This document shows positions 1 through 8,386 of a DNA stretch of 64,000 bases, piece by piece. The notes below the pieces were generated by a model. It did not search any database, was not told the DNA's origin, and was given only the letters and a program-made list of their open reading frames with translations. A program made the translations under genes and the position numbers. The stretch's first letter is position 1. Every line of letters begins with the position of its first letter. Source of the DNA: Gudongella sp049310905 (lineage in GTDB: Bacteria; Bacillota; Clostridia; Tissierellales; Tissierellaceae); contig NZ_JBMEMN010000013.1 of the NCBI RefSeq assembly GCF_049310905.1, forward strand, positions 1-64,000. The letters are read 5' to 3'.

Positions 1-24
1 CTTTAAAGGGTATTATATTTTATT

Positions 25-69
25 GGTGGACCAGTTTTCAATTAATATGGTGGTACAGTTTTAAGTTAA
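25..69. repeat. Two tandem terminal-type repeats, possible IS21-family end
   Basis: Two 21-nt units at 25-45 and 49-69 share GGTGG, CAGTTTT and TTAA in the same order with a period of 24 nt. Multiple short repeats of this kind are typical of the ends of IS21-family (istA/istB) elements. No transposase lies inside the window, so an element may end here and extend to the left. Family assignment is inference. The rest of 1-305 is AT-rich and holds no gene that I can support. Confidence 0.4.
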
Positions 70-305
70 CACAAACATCATAAAAGTTATTTTATAGGAT
101 ACTATATTATTCCTTTTAATTCAACTTTTGAATTTTTCCTTCAAGAAATAACAAATTACTTCAAAATAGAAGAGAAATGACAGAAAATGAGCATAGTAGC
201 TAAATTAATTGTACTCTTATTATCGATTTGTTGTATAATCAAGGTGATATGATATCGTGCAAAATTTAGTTCATTGCAATAATCTATTAAAACCGGGAGG
301 CGAAA

Positions 306-1085
306 ATGAGAATAGTAAAGACCAATTTTGACAAAATCCAGGACATGATGGTTGAAAATATTGTTAGTAACAAGATTACAGTAGAATCATTCTGGGAAGA
401 ACATGTTATTGAAAGCAATCATTATGCTCTAATGAAAGAAGATAAAATGGTTGGTTACTTCACAATTCATGATGAAAGCACAATAACCTCCTTCTACATA
501 ATTGAAGAATATTCACATCTTGGACAGGAAATATTTGAAATAATAAAACGATATGAGAAGGTTACCAATGCAATGGTGACAACAGGAGATGAATACTTTT
601 TAGCTCATTGTGTAGATAGTTTCCAAAGAATGGAAAAGCAGGCTTATTTTTCTCTGTTTGGAGAAAATGTACCAACTGATTTCATTAGAAAAAACATTCA
701 ATTTGAAAGGGTGCGGTCAACGGATGAAGCATCAATTATCAAACTGGCAGGAGATTTCTTCAGCGAGGATGAAGTGAATAGGGTTATAAACAATGTAGAT
801 TATTACAGAGTCTACAAAGTACTCCAGGATGAAGAATTGATTGGTTTTGGAATAGTTGAGACCGGTCGAGTTATCAAATCCATAGCCAGTGTAGGAATGT
901 TTGTTATGGAAGATAAGAGACAACAGGGTTATGCGAAGAATATCTTGAGGCAGCTGAAGGAACTCGTTGAAAAAGAAGGCTATGAAGCCAGATCTGGCTG
1001 CTGGTATTACAACCATAATTCCCTGAAGAGTATGAAAAGTGCTGGAGCTTATCCAAAGAGCCGATTACTTAGATTTTATTTCTAA
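306..1085 (+). CDS. GNAT-like N-acetyltransferase (259 aa)
   Basis: Likely acetyl-CoA dependent N-acetyltransferase, substrate unknown. The C-terminal part (about residues 130-259) has the GNAT layout: a beta strand with GFGIVETG, then VGMFVMEDKRQQGYAKNIL, the acetyl-CoA binding loop variant (Q-x-x-G-Y/A). It ends in the aromatic/asparagine-rich YYNHNSLKSMKSAGAY segment typical of the family's last helix and strand. The N-terminal half is less conserved and may be a degenerate second GNAT fold. The ATG follows a GGGAGG ribosome site at 296-301. It is a single gene; the next starts 118 nt downstream behind its own likely promoter. Confident about the fold, not the substrate. Confidence 0.75.
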   Translation: MRIVKTNFDKIQDMMVENIVSNKITVESFWEEHVIESNHYALMKEDKMVGYFTIHDESTITSFYIIEEYSHLGQEIFEIIKRYEKVTNAMVTTGDEYFLAHCVDSFQRMEKQAYFSLFGENVPTDFIRKNIQFERVRSTDEASIIKLAGDFFSEDEVNRVINNVDYYRVYKVLQDEELIGFGIVETGRVIKSIASVGMFVMEDKRQQGYAKNILRQLKELVEKEGYEARSGCWYYNHNSLKSMKSAGAYPKSRLLRFYF

Positions 1086-1203
1086 TAGAGAATAAATTAA
1101 CAAATTAAATTGTATTTTTAATGTAATTTTAATCTTGCTTAAATTGTGTTTAAAGGTTGTCTTGCTACAATTAAACCATACTAAACAATAGGAGGTTTGA
1201 AAT

Positions 1204-1779
1204 ATGGTAACTTTAGAACAAGTAGAAAAACTAAGAGAGTATGCAAACATTTCTTACGAGGAAGCAAAGGTGGCTCTTGAGGAAACAGATGGTGATATCC
1301 TGGAAGCTATTGTCAATCTTGAAAAGCGAAATCGGATCAATAGACCAGAAGGAGGAGGCACCTTCAATTCAAACGAAAGACAACAGGAGTCTCATGAGAA
1401 AAGCGGTGGAACAACAGGAAACAAAACTTATACCAGACCCGAAAGATCATCATTTGGTCAGATGATAGGAAAATTCTTCAGAAGCCTTGGAGATATAATC
1501 AGCAAGGGAAACAGAAATACATTTGAAGTTATGCAGGGTCAAGAAAAGGTAATGTCAATACCAGTGACCGTTATGGCGGTACTTCTACTCTTCACATTCT
1601 GGATAACAATACCACTGGTAATCCTTGGAATGTTCTTTGGATACAGGTATAGAATTGTTGGACCTGATCTTGGAAGAGAAGATGTTAACCGTGCAATGGA
1701 TTCTGTAGCAGATGCAGCTGAGAATTTCAAAAATGAAGTAAAAGGTGATATGAAGGATGGAAAAAATTCTGATAATTGA
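1204..1779 (+). CDS. UBA/TS-N and DUF4342 domain membrane protein
   Basis: Residues 1-42 form a UBA/TS-N like three-helix domain (VEKLREYANISYEEAKVALE, then DGDILEAIVNLEK), as found at the start of elongation factor Ts and nascent-polypeptide proteins. A polar, glycine-rich linker follows, and a DUF4342-like C-terminal domain with a hydrophobic segment around residues 118-150, probably one or two membrane passes. Function is unknown. Its last 23 nt overlap the start of the response regulator, so all three genes (this, regulator, kinase) are almost certainly one transcript. That suggests a membrane-stress or envelope role, which is inference. A possible promoter is TTGTGT, 16 nt, TACAAT just upstream. 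The start has AGGAGG. Confidence 0.8.
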   Translation: MVTLEQVEKLREYANISYEEAKVALEETDGDILEAIVNLEKRNRINRPEGGGTFNSNERQQESHEKSGGTTGNKTYTRPERSSFGQMIGKFFRSLGDIISKGNRNTFEVMQGQEKVMSIPVTVMAVLLLFTFWITIPLVILGMFFGYRYRIVGPDLGREDVNRAMDSVADAAENFKNEVKGDMKDGKNSDN

Positions 1780-2446
1780 AGATGAAGAAAAGATAGCTCG
1801 TTTCATAGAACTTGAGCTAAAGTATGAGGGTTATGAAGTAGAAAAGGCATTAAATGGAAGGGATGGGTTGGAGCTTGCGACAACCCAGCCCTTTGACCTT
1901 ATTCTACTTGATATCATGCTGCCTGAATTGAATGGGATTGAAGTCCTGAGAAGAATCAGGAAGGACTCGGATGTACCCATTCTTTTGTTGACTGCCAGAG
2001 ATGCTGTAGTGGATAAGGTGGCGGGACTGGATGGTGGAGCGGACGACTACATTACAAAACCATTTGCCATTGAGGAGCTTCTGGCAAGAATAAGAGTAGG
2101 GCTTAGAAAGAAGACAAATGATAGCACTGCAAAAGCATCAACAGAAGTAAGGGTAGGAAGATTAGCGCTAGATCCTGTAAAGAGGGAAGTCAGAGTAGAT
2201 AAGAGTTATATCGAATTGACAAAGAAGGAATTCGATTTACTCCATTATCTCATGGAAAATAAGAACATAGTAATCAGCAGGGAAACGATACTCGAGCACA
2301 TATGGGGATATTATTTTTCAGGGGAAACGAATGCTGTGGATGTTTATATTAGATATCTCCGCTCAAAGATTGAGGAACCCTTTAACTTGAAAATAATTCA
2401 TACTGTTCGTGGAGTGGGGTATGTGATAAAAGATGAGAAGGACTAA
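1757..2446 (+). CDS. OmpR/PhoB-family response regulator
   Basis: DNA-binding response regulator of 229 aa. The receiver domain (1-118) has the acidic pair E9/D10-type cluster (IIEDEEKIAR), the phospho-acceptor D52 in LILLDIMLPELNG, the LLLTARD threonine and the ITKPF lysine. A winged-helix OmpR C-terminal domain (about 130-226) carries ELTKKEFDLLHYLM and the recognition region VDVYIRYLRSKIE. It starts inside the DUF4342 gene and overlaps the histidine kinase start by 14 nt, so translation is probably coupled. It acts in the cytoplasm as the output of the kinase encoded next. The stimulus is unknown. Confidence 0.95.
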   Translation: MEKILIIEDEEKIARFIELELKYEGYEVEKALNGRDGLELATTQPFDLILLDIMLPELNGIEVLRRIRKDSDVPILLLTARDAVVDKVAGLDGGADDYITKPFAIEELLARIRVGLRKKTNDSTAKASTEVRVGRLALDPVKREVRVDKSYIELTKKEFDLLHYLMENKNIVISRETILEHIWGYYFSGETNAVDVYIRYLRSKIEEPFNLKIIHTVRGVGYVIKDEKD

Positions 2447-3899
2447 GAACAAAGGGTCAACTACAATAAAAGACAGAATCCAATCATCACTTGTCTTGCG
2501 ACTGAATGTAAGGATGATGGGGAGATTGCTTGCAGGATTTTTAGCCATAAACATAATTATAATCCTGATAAGTTTTTTTGTTGTTTTTTGGAATGTAGAA
2601 AATGGAATAGATAATATCATTGAATTATCTGGTAAGTATGATAATGAGTCTGATCTTTCATTCGGTGATTTGAATTTATCTCAAGAAGAAGAGACTTTGG
2701 AAGGGATTCAAATAAATGAGACAGTACTGGAATTCATTGACAGGAATGATACAGGGGGAACCAGAGAATTAGGTATATTAACAGCTGACCTGGAAAAAGA
2801 TGTCATAGATAGACTGGAGTCATTAAAGTATGTTGCTTCAATCGAAATAAACGAGACAAACAATTATGTTTCATATGAAATAGGCAATGATTTTATGATA
2901 TTTATTGGTTTGTTTCTTGTAATACTTGGATTTGAAGTGATTATCTTGACTACAGGTTTTGTAAAAGGTTCACGGATGATAAGAAGAACTCTAAAGCCTT
3001 TGAACGAGCTTGCTGAAGCTGCTAGAAGTCTGAATAGAGAAGTGACTTCCATGAGCTCAAAATCTCAGGATAGATATCTAAAGGATCTGGCTGGAGCAAT
3101 AAGCAGTATAGATGCAAATAGGCTTGATGAGCAAATTTCTGTAGATAGTTCCCAGGAGGAGCTAAAAGGATTGGCATCGGCCATAAACCAAATGCTTAAC
3201 AGAATCAACGACTCATATCAATCTCAGGTTCAGTTTGTATCAGATGCATCCCATGAGCTCAGGACTCCAATCTCGGTGATTCAAGGATATGTTAACTTGC
3301 TTGATCGTTGGGGAAAGAATGATGAAAAGACAATGCAGGAATCAATCGATGCTATCAAGGGAGAAACTGAGAATATGAAGGAACTGGTAGAACAGCTCTT
3401 GTTCCTTGCTCGTGGAGACAATGAGACAATCCAGTTACATGAGGAAACCTTTGATGTATGCGAAGTAATCCATGAAATTGCTCGAGAAGCTGAAATGATT
3501 GATACAAATCATAACTTTAAGATGGACTTGAAATGTCAGGCCTTTATTAGTGCAGACAAGCAGCTTATCAAACAAGCCATAAGAATACTTGTAGATAATA
3601 GTATCAAATATACTCCTGAAGGTGAACAGATTATTCTAAGGGTTTCTGGTGACGATAGCTCAGTCAGAATTACGGTTCAGGATAGTGGTATAGGTATTCC
3701 GCCTGAAAGCATTCCTCGTATATTTGACAGATTCTATAGATCAGATGAATCAAGGGCTAGAAAAACAGGAGGATCAGGACTTGGATTATCAATTGCCCAG
3801 TGGATAATTGAGCGTCATGGAGCCTATTTTGAGGTTTTAAGCAGGTTGGATATTGGTACACGAGTGACTGTTGTTATACCAAGAGTAAAGGATGAGTGA
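2433..3899 (+). CDS. Sensor histidine kinase (HisKA/HATPase_c)
   Basis: Membrane histidine kinase of 488 aa, partner of the preceding regulator. Two membrane helices (about residues 31-53 and 153-176) flank an extracytoplasmic sensor loop of roughly 100 aa rich in Asp/Glu. A HAMP-like linker follows, then the H-box FVSDASHELRTPISVIQGY with phospho-accepting H274, an N-box (DNSIKYTPEG), and G-boxes DSGIGIPPES and GGSGLGLSIAQ. All catalytic elements are intact. The gene ends right before a strong terminator. The sensed signal is not evident. Confidence 0.95.
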   Translation: MRRTKNKGSTTIKDRIQSSLVLRLNVRMMGRLLAGFLAINIIIILISFFVVFWNVENGIDNIIELSGKYDNESDLSFGDLNLSQEEETLEGIQINETVLEFIDRNDTGGTRELGILTADLEKDVIDRLESLKYVASIEINETNNYVSYEIGNDFMIFIGLFLVILGFEVIILTTGFVKGSRMIRRTLKPLNELAEAARSLNREVTSMSSKSQDRYLKDLAGAISSIDANRLDEQISVDSSQEELKGLASAINQMLNRINDSYQSQVQFVSDASHELRTPISVIQGYVNLLDRWGKNDEKTMQESIDAIKGETENMKELVEQLLFLARGDNETIQLHEETFDVCEVIHEIAREAEMIDTNHNFKMDLKCQAFISADKQLIKQAIRILVDNSIKYTPEGEQIILRVSGDDSSVRITVQDSGIGIPPESIPRIFDRFYRSDESRARKTGGSGLGLSIAQWIIERHGAYFEVLSRLDIGTRVTVVIPRVKDE

Positions 3900-3906
3900 T
3901 TTAATT

Positions 3907-3947
3907 AAGAGTGGTGATCCGAATTATTCGGATCACCACTCTTTTTT
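3907..3947. terminator. Intrinsic terminator between convergent genes
   Basis: A perfect 16-bp stem (arms 3908-3923 and 3927-3942) with a TTA loop is followed by a run of six T on the plus strand. It ends the two-component operon and probably also serves the convergent DUF2202 gene. Confidence 0.93.
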
Positions 3948-3956
3948 GAGAACTTT

Positions 3957-4607
3957 TTATCCTAGAGGACAATCTTCAATATTTAGAACTTTGTTTCTCT
4001 GATTATTTCCACCAAATCCATTTGATGATTTCCCGTAGTTTCCATCTACTCTTCCATTGCCTCTTGCCCCATTATCTGCTGAAGAAGAACCTCTTTCAAC
4101 CTGCCTTTCAAAAGCATCCAGGTGATTCTCTGATGCCGTTTTCAGTCTCTCAAATGTCAGTCTTACATCATCAGGTAGATCCTGGTCCAGGAATTTTTCA
4201 TACATGCTTATGTTTATGATTTCAGCATCAACACCTATTTCATATGCCTCTTCCAGACTTTCAGGTGTTACAACCAATAAACCCCAATCCATTGAAGGAA
4301 TCTCTAGCTCATACTTTTCAAATAGAGGTTCCAAAAGACTTACGTGGGTCTCCTCAGCCTTAAGTATGTTTGTAAATGGTCTATTGACTTCAAATTTCTC
4401 AATTATGACCTTATACTCCTCAAGGGCAAGGTATTCATCTTCTATTGAAAAATTCAGCATTTCCTCAATTGTGAAGCTGTCTTGAGATAGAGCTCCACCT
4501 GCTCCAATATCACTGCTTTGTGCAAAGGCGGTTATTCCTGTGGAACTTGATAGTATTACTCCTAGAGCCATAATGGTTCCAATCGTTCTTTTTATTGATT
4601 TTTTCAT
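3957..4607 (-). CDS. Exported DUF2202 ferritin-like protein
   Basis: A 216-aa protein with an N-terminal signal peptide (basic MKKSIKRT, hydrophobic core, cleavage near ITAFAQ). The DUF2202 domain follows, a ferritin-like four-helix bundle with ALEEYKVIIEKF and the ILKAEETHVSLLEPLFEKY helix, whose Glu and His residues resemble di-iron ligands. The C-terminus is glycine/asparagine-rich and low complexity. The ATG at 4607 is chosen over one 9 nt upstream because the AAAGGAG site lies at proper distance only from the inner ATG. DUF2202 proteins are common in anaerobes and methanogens with no settled function. It could bind metal at the cell surface. Confidence 0.85.
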   Translation of the reverse strand: MKKSIKRTIGTIMALGVILSSSTGITAFAQSSDIGAGGALSQDSFTIEEMLNFSIEDEYLALEEYKVIIEKFEVNRPFTNILKAEETHVSLLEPLFEKYELEIPSMDWGLLVVTPESLEEAYEIGVDAEIINISMYEKFLDQDLPDDVRLTFERLKTASENHLDAFERQVERGSSSADNGARGNGRVDGNYGKSSNGFGGNNQRNKVLNIEDCPLG

Positions 4608-4747
4608 TTTTAGCATCTCCTTTTTATAAGTTGTTTGTTATCTTGACTTAAGTATAGCTCGTTGTTGTGATGAAATAATGATGGAGATATTAAGGTTCCA
4701 TGAATTAATTGTTGTTTAGCTATAAGGGTAGAAATTCCGAAGGATAA

Positions 4748-4775
4748 TTGACATATGTTATATACAGAGTATAAT
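4748..4775 (+). promoter_or_regulatory. Sigma-A type promoter for the zinc-ribbon gene
   Basis: TTGACA at 4748-4753 and TATAAT at 4770-4775 are both exact consensus with a 16-nt spacer, about 40 nt upstream of the 4818 start codon. Confidence 0.85.
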
Positions 4776-4817
4776 TAAATTGTAAAGAATAGTTCATACT
4801 GTTGGCAGGAGGTGTAA

Positions 4818-5042
4818 ATGATGCCTAGAGGAAATGGAACAGGTCCGGCAGGAACCGGCAGAGGTTCAGGATTAGGAAATCAATCAGGAACAGGTAGAGG
4901 TAGAATGGGAGGACCTTTTAGTGCAGGCCCCCAGGGTTACTGTATTTGTCCAGAATGTGGAACAGAAGCACCTCATGGAAGAGGTGAAGCATGCAATACT
5001 ATAAAGTGCCCAAAATGTGGTGCCATGATGACCAGGAAGTAG
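4818..5042 (+). CDS. Small Gly/Arg-rich zinc-ribbon protein (74 aa)
   Basis: The N-terminal half is a Gly/Arg/Thr-rich repeat region (PRGNGTGPAGTGRGSGLG) resembling the start of DUF5320-type proteins. The C-terminal half has two CxxC pairs (CICPECG and CPKCG) plus a further Cys and two His, fitting a zinc ribbon or rubredoxin-like knuckle. A GGAGG site precedes the ATG by 7 nt and a near-consensus promoter lies upstream, so this is a real, probably well expressed gene. Similar proteins often sit beside NifB/NifX-type iron-molybdenum proteins, but none is seen here. Function unknown. Confidence 0.8.
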   Translation: MMPRGNGTGPAGTGRGSGLGNQSGTGRGRMGGPFSAGPQGYCICPECGTEAPHGRGEACNTIKCPKCGAMMTRK

Positions 5043-5114
5043 TTGGACAAAAGATATGAGTTCCGGTTACTCCGTCCAATAGAATTGCAATTCAATTAAA
5101 TATAACACAACATG

Positions 5115-5155
5115 ACAATAAGTAACCGGGATTCCCAGTTGCTTATTGTTTTTGG
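5115..5155 (+). terminator. Likely terminator upstream of the ZIP gene
   Basis: An imperfect stem-loop (ACAATAAG pairing CTTATTGT, plus an inner GGGA/TCCC) is followed by five T. It lies between the zinc-ribbon gene and the transporter and covers an alternative upstream start at 5146, arguing that the transporter really starts at 5209. Confidence 0.75.
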
Positions 5156-5208
5156 AAGACCTAGAGGTATTTTATGGTAATAGTAAACTTAACCAAGGAG
5201 ATGTTAAT

Positions 5209-5931
5209 ATGGGTAACAGTGGTACTTTTATTTGGGTTGCTGCTTTTGCAATAAGTGCAATGGTTGTGAATACAATTGGAATATATGCAATTTACAAGAA
5301 TAAGAGTTGGGTAGAAAGAAACAAGGAATACTTCATGTGCTTTGCTGCAGGTGTTCTAATATCTTCGCCCCTAATAATAGCTTTTCCGCAAGCCATAGAA
5401 AAGAATAACAATGCTGGATTTGCAGCGTTGGCTGGGTTTGTTTTTATGTTTTTCAGCAACAAGATAATTAAGTACAAGACCAAGCAGGAGGCACTAGCCT
5501 TTGGAATAACGGCAATTGAAGGAATTGGGATACACTCATTCATAGACGGTATTACTTATGCGGTTACCTTTAGTGCCAGTATTTATACAGGTCTTCTTGC
5601 GGGGATTGGACTTGTCGTTCATGAATTCGCAGAGGGGGTCATAACTTTTTCGGTACTTGTAAGCGGAGGGGTCAGTGAGAAAAAGGCTATAATTTATGCT
5701 TTTCTGGTGGCAGGATTAACTACACCAATCGGTGCCTTTGTAGCGTTTCCATTTGTAAGCGGCTTAAGTAGTGAGATTCTTGGCCTTGCACTTGGTTTTG
5801 TTGTCGGAGTCTTAATTTTTATATCAGCATCTCATCTTCTTCCAGAAGCAACGGCTCATGAGAAGCAGCACTCCTACATTGCCTTGATATCCGGAATTTG
5901 TATTTCCCTTTTGATCATGTTTACAAAATAG
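5209..5931 (+). CDS. ZIP-family divalent metal transporter
   Basis: A 240-aa polytopic membrane protein with about eight hydrophobic helices. It carries the ZIP signature in helices IV and V: IGIHSFIDGITYAV (His, Asp) and GLVVHEFAEGVITFSVLV (HEFAEG, equivalent to HExPEG). A final SASHLLPEATAHE motif is typical of the bacterial ZupT/GufA type. It likely imports zinc or another divalent metal. The ATG at 5209 follows AAGGAG by 8 nt. No Zur- or MntR-like operator was recognised. Confidence 0.88.
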   Translation: MGNSGTFIWVAAFAISAMVVNTIGIYAIYKNKSWVERNKEYFMCFAAGVLISSPLIIAFPQAIEKNNNAGFAALAGFVFMFFSNKIIKYKTKQEALAFGITAIEGIGIHSFIDGITYAVTFSASIYTGLLAGIGLVVHEFAEGVITFSVLVSGGVSEKKAIIYAFLVAGLTTPIGAFVAFPFVSGLSSEILGLALGFVVGVLIFISASHLLPEATAHEKQHSYIALISGICISLLIMFTK

Positions 5932-6030
5932 CTTACAATAGGTATGATGGCATGAGGAATAGTCTTCTACATTTGCAAATTTTTTACCGAGAGGTTTTGG
6001 CAAAATTTAGTAGTTTTAAGTGAAAACTTG

Positions 6031-6073
6031 GCCTTGTTGCTTTATTATATATAAAGTAACAGGGCAGTTTTTT
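6031..6073 (+). terminator. Terminator after the ZIP gene
   Basis: 15-nt arms at 6031-6045 and 6051-6065 pair almost perfectly, followed by TTTTTT at 6068-6073. It lies in the 200-nt gap before the alcohol dehydrogenase. Confidence 0.85.
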
Positions 6074-6132
6074 AAGCTGTTTTGAGACTACGTCTATTAA
6101 AATGGGTAAATGGTTATGGAAAGGGGGTTATT

Positions 6133-7335
6133 ATGATGTATAAGATGTACTGTAGATTTTATCAATCTATCCTCAGACTGGTTTCAAATTTTCTTCCGTG
6201 GCGGTTGCCGGAATTGATTCAAGGGAAGGGAAGTATCAAGAAGTTGCATGCTCTTGTCAGGGACAGGCAGGTAGAGAAACTGTTGGTCATAACTGATAAG
6301 GGGATTATCAGTATTGGACTGATGGATGAAATGTTACAAGGATTTGATGAAGCAGATGTTGCATATACAATCTATGATGGTACAGTCCCCAATCCTACGA
6401 TAGATAATATTGAAGAGGCTTTGGTAAGATACAAGGAGAACAATTGCAATGGAATAGTTGCTTTTGGGGGAGGATCCTCAATGGATTGTGCAAAGGGCGT
6501 AGCGGCTCGTTTGGCAAGACCGGAAAAGAAAATCCCACAGATGAGAGGTCTGCTAAAAGTTAGAAGAAGAACCCCCTTGTTATTTGCCGTTCCAACCACA
6601 TCAGGTACGGGAAGTGAGGGAACCATAGCAGCAGTTATAACCGATAGCTCCACACACGAAAAATATGCTATTAACGATATGTCACTTATACCTCACTATG
6701 CTGTACTGGATCCAATGTTGACAGTTGGATTGCCTCCACATATAACAGCCACTACAGGGATGGATGCTCTTACACATGCAATTGAGGCCTACATAGGAAG
6801 AAGTAACACAAATGAGACAAGGGAATGGAGCAAAGAAGCTGTCAAACTAATATTTGAAAATATCTTTGAAGTCTATGAAAATGGGGATAATCTAGAAGCA
6901 AGGGAAAATATGCAGAAAGCTGCATACTTTGCAGGACTTGCATTTACAAGAGCTTATGTTGGATATGTTCATGCAGTGGCACATACACTTGGTGGATTTT
7001 ATGGAACTCCACATGGATTGGCAAATGCAGTGATATTACCATATGTACTGGATTATTTCGGTGAAAGTGTGTACAAGCCTTTATCAGAGCTGGCTGATTT
7101 TGCTGGAATCTCTGAGATTATAGACAGTGAAATGGAAAAAGCTGAAAAGTTCATCCAGAAAATCAAGGAACTAAATAGAGACATGAATATCCCTGACAAG
7201 ATTGAAGGAATTCGTGAGGAAGATATACAAGTCATGGTAGAAAGAGCCTTCAAGGAGTCGAATCCATTGTATCCAGTCCCAAGATTTCTTGGGAAAGAAG
7301 ACTTGAGAAATATTTACAATCTTGTAAGAGCGTAA
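6133..7335 (+). CDS. Iron-containing alcohol dehydrogenase
   Basis: A group III Fe-dependent NAD(P)-linked alcohol dehydrogenase of 400 aa. It contains the nucleotide-binding GGGSSMDCAKG, the TTSGTGSEGT loop, and the metal-binding region with D-A-L-T-H-A-IEAY and AVAHTLGGFYGTPHGLANAVILP, supplying the Asp and three His iron ligands. It probably interconverts an aldehyde or ketone and an alcohol during fermentation (butanol/propanediol type). The inner ATG at 6133 with AAGGGGG six nt upstream is preferred to the longer reading. It appears monocistronic. Confidence 0.93.
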   Translation: MMYKMYCRFYQSILRLVSNFLPWRLPELIQGKGSIKKLHALVRDRQVEKLLVITDKGIISIGLMDEMLQGFDEADVAYTIYDGTVPNPTIDNIEEALVRYKENNCNGIVAFGGGSSMDCAKGVAARLARPEKKIPQMRGLLKVRRRTPLLFAVPTTSGTGSEGTIAAVITDSSTHEKYAINDMSLIPHYAVLDPMLTVGLPPHITATTGMDALTHAIEAYIGRSNTNETREWSKEAVKLIFENIFEVYENGDNLEARENMQKAAYFAGLAFTRAYVGYVHAVAHTLGGFYGTPHGLANAVILPYVLDYFGESVYKPLSELADFAGISEIIDSEMEKAEKFIQKIKELNRDMNIPDKIEGIREEDIQVMVERAFKESNPLYPVPRFLGKEDLRNIYNLVRA

Positions 7336-7404
7336 GAAAAAACAGTAGGGACGTTTTTTTTGTTTGGTTTTTGCAGTGGCTGAACACAAAGACAAGGAGG
7401 GTAT

Positions 7405-8310
7405 ATGGGAGAGAATAGAGTACTGAACAGTACACTGGAATTATTGGAAGAAAAAGGTGTAAAGGAAGCATATGAATATATTTTATACCATAAGAAAAGC
7501 ATTCCTACTCCTAGCAGCCAGTTTTACAATTTTCTTTACTGCCTGGCTGCACTTAGTGACAAAGAGGATGAAGCGCTTGATTACCTTGAGGAGTCAATTG
7601 TTGGAAGGGGTTATTGGTATAGACCTGAGGTATTCCAAGATGAGGATCTGGATAGCATAAGACATACAGATAGATTCAGAAAATGTGAAGATGCATCGAG
7701 GATTAGGTACAAGGAGTCATTTGATAGGGTAAACACAATTATAACATGGAATCATAAGTCAAAAGAAAAGATACTCCTGGCATTGCATGGCAATCAACAA
7801 AATCTGAATCATAGCAGGGGACATTGGCAGTTCCTGGGAGAAATGGACTACCAGGTTGAATACATACAATCAGAGGAGATTGACTCCTGCGAACTTTTCA
7901 GATGGGAAGATGAAGGAACGGGACCAATGCAGCTAAAGGAAAGTATGCAGAAGATGCAATGGGATAGCTACGAAAAAAAAACAATTGGAGGTTTCTCTGC
8001 GGGATGTAATGTGATTTTGCGAGCCATTCTTGAGCAGGATATCAGTTGTTCTTCAATTATTCTTCAATCTCCCTGGATACCAGTAGTTGATAATGATATA
8101 GGTGGACTGGTTGATAAAATAAAGAGTAAAAATATTCAGGTGTTAATTATCTGCGGTACAAAAGACTTGGATTGTCTGGACAGGAGTAAGATTCTTTTCA
8201 ATGAATTGATCAATAATGGAAATTCAGTTAAAGGCGTATGGGTGAATGATCTAGGGCATGATTTTCCAGAGGATTTTGAGGAGATTGTAGCGGAATTTTT
8301 GAATTTTTAA
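7405..8310 (+). CDS. Alpha/beta hydrolase with helical N-terminal domain
   Basis: 301 aa. Residues 1-100 are helical and TPR-like (LAALSDKEDEALDYLEESI, then DLDSIRHTDRFRKC), as seen in proteins that join a TPR end to an esterase. Residues 125-300 form an alpha/beta hydrolase: LLALHGNQQN (oxyanion turn), nucleophile elbow GGFSAGCNV, acid region IICGTKDLDC and the catalytic His in DLGHDFPEDF. Probably a carboxylesterase or phospholipase-like hydrolase of unknown substrate. The start follows CAAGGAGGG. No signal peptide. Confidence 0.82.
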   Translation: MGENRVLNSTLELLEEKGVKEAYEYILYHKKSIPTPSSQFYNFLYCLAALSDKEDEALDYLEESIVGRGYWYRPEVFQDEDLDSIRHTDRFRKCEDASRIRYKESFDRVNTIITWNHKSKEKILLALHGNQQNLNHSRGHWQFLGEMDYQVEYIQSEEIDSCELFRWEDEGTGPMQLKESMQKMQWDSYEKKTIGGFSAGCNVILRAILEQDISCSSIILQSPWIPVVDNDIGGLVDKIKSKNIQVLIICGTKDLDCLDRSKILFNELINNGNSVKGVWVNDLGHDFPEDFEEIVAEFLNF

Positions 8311-8386
8311 GTACCAGTAACTTTAGCAAGGAAAGTCAAGAAAATATGCTGCCTAAATGATATCTTTATCATCAGGAGGTTATTTC

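Noticed and set aside
5146..5208. N-terminal extension of the ZIP transporter
   Set aside because: It would begin in the T-run of a terminator-like hairpin and has no ribosome site, while the ATG at 5209 has AAGGAG.
7336..7380. Fourth copy of the dispersed repeat or terminator after the alcohol dehydrogenase
   Set aside because: Only GGGACG plus a T-run remains and no stem can be formed, so it is mentioned but not called as a feature.
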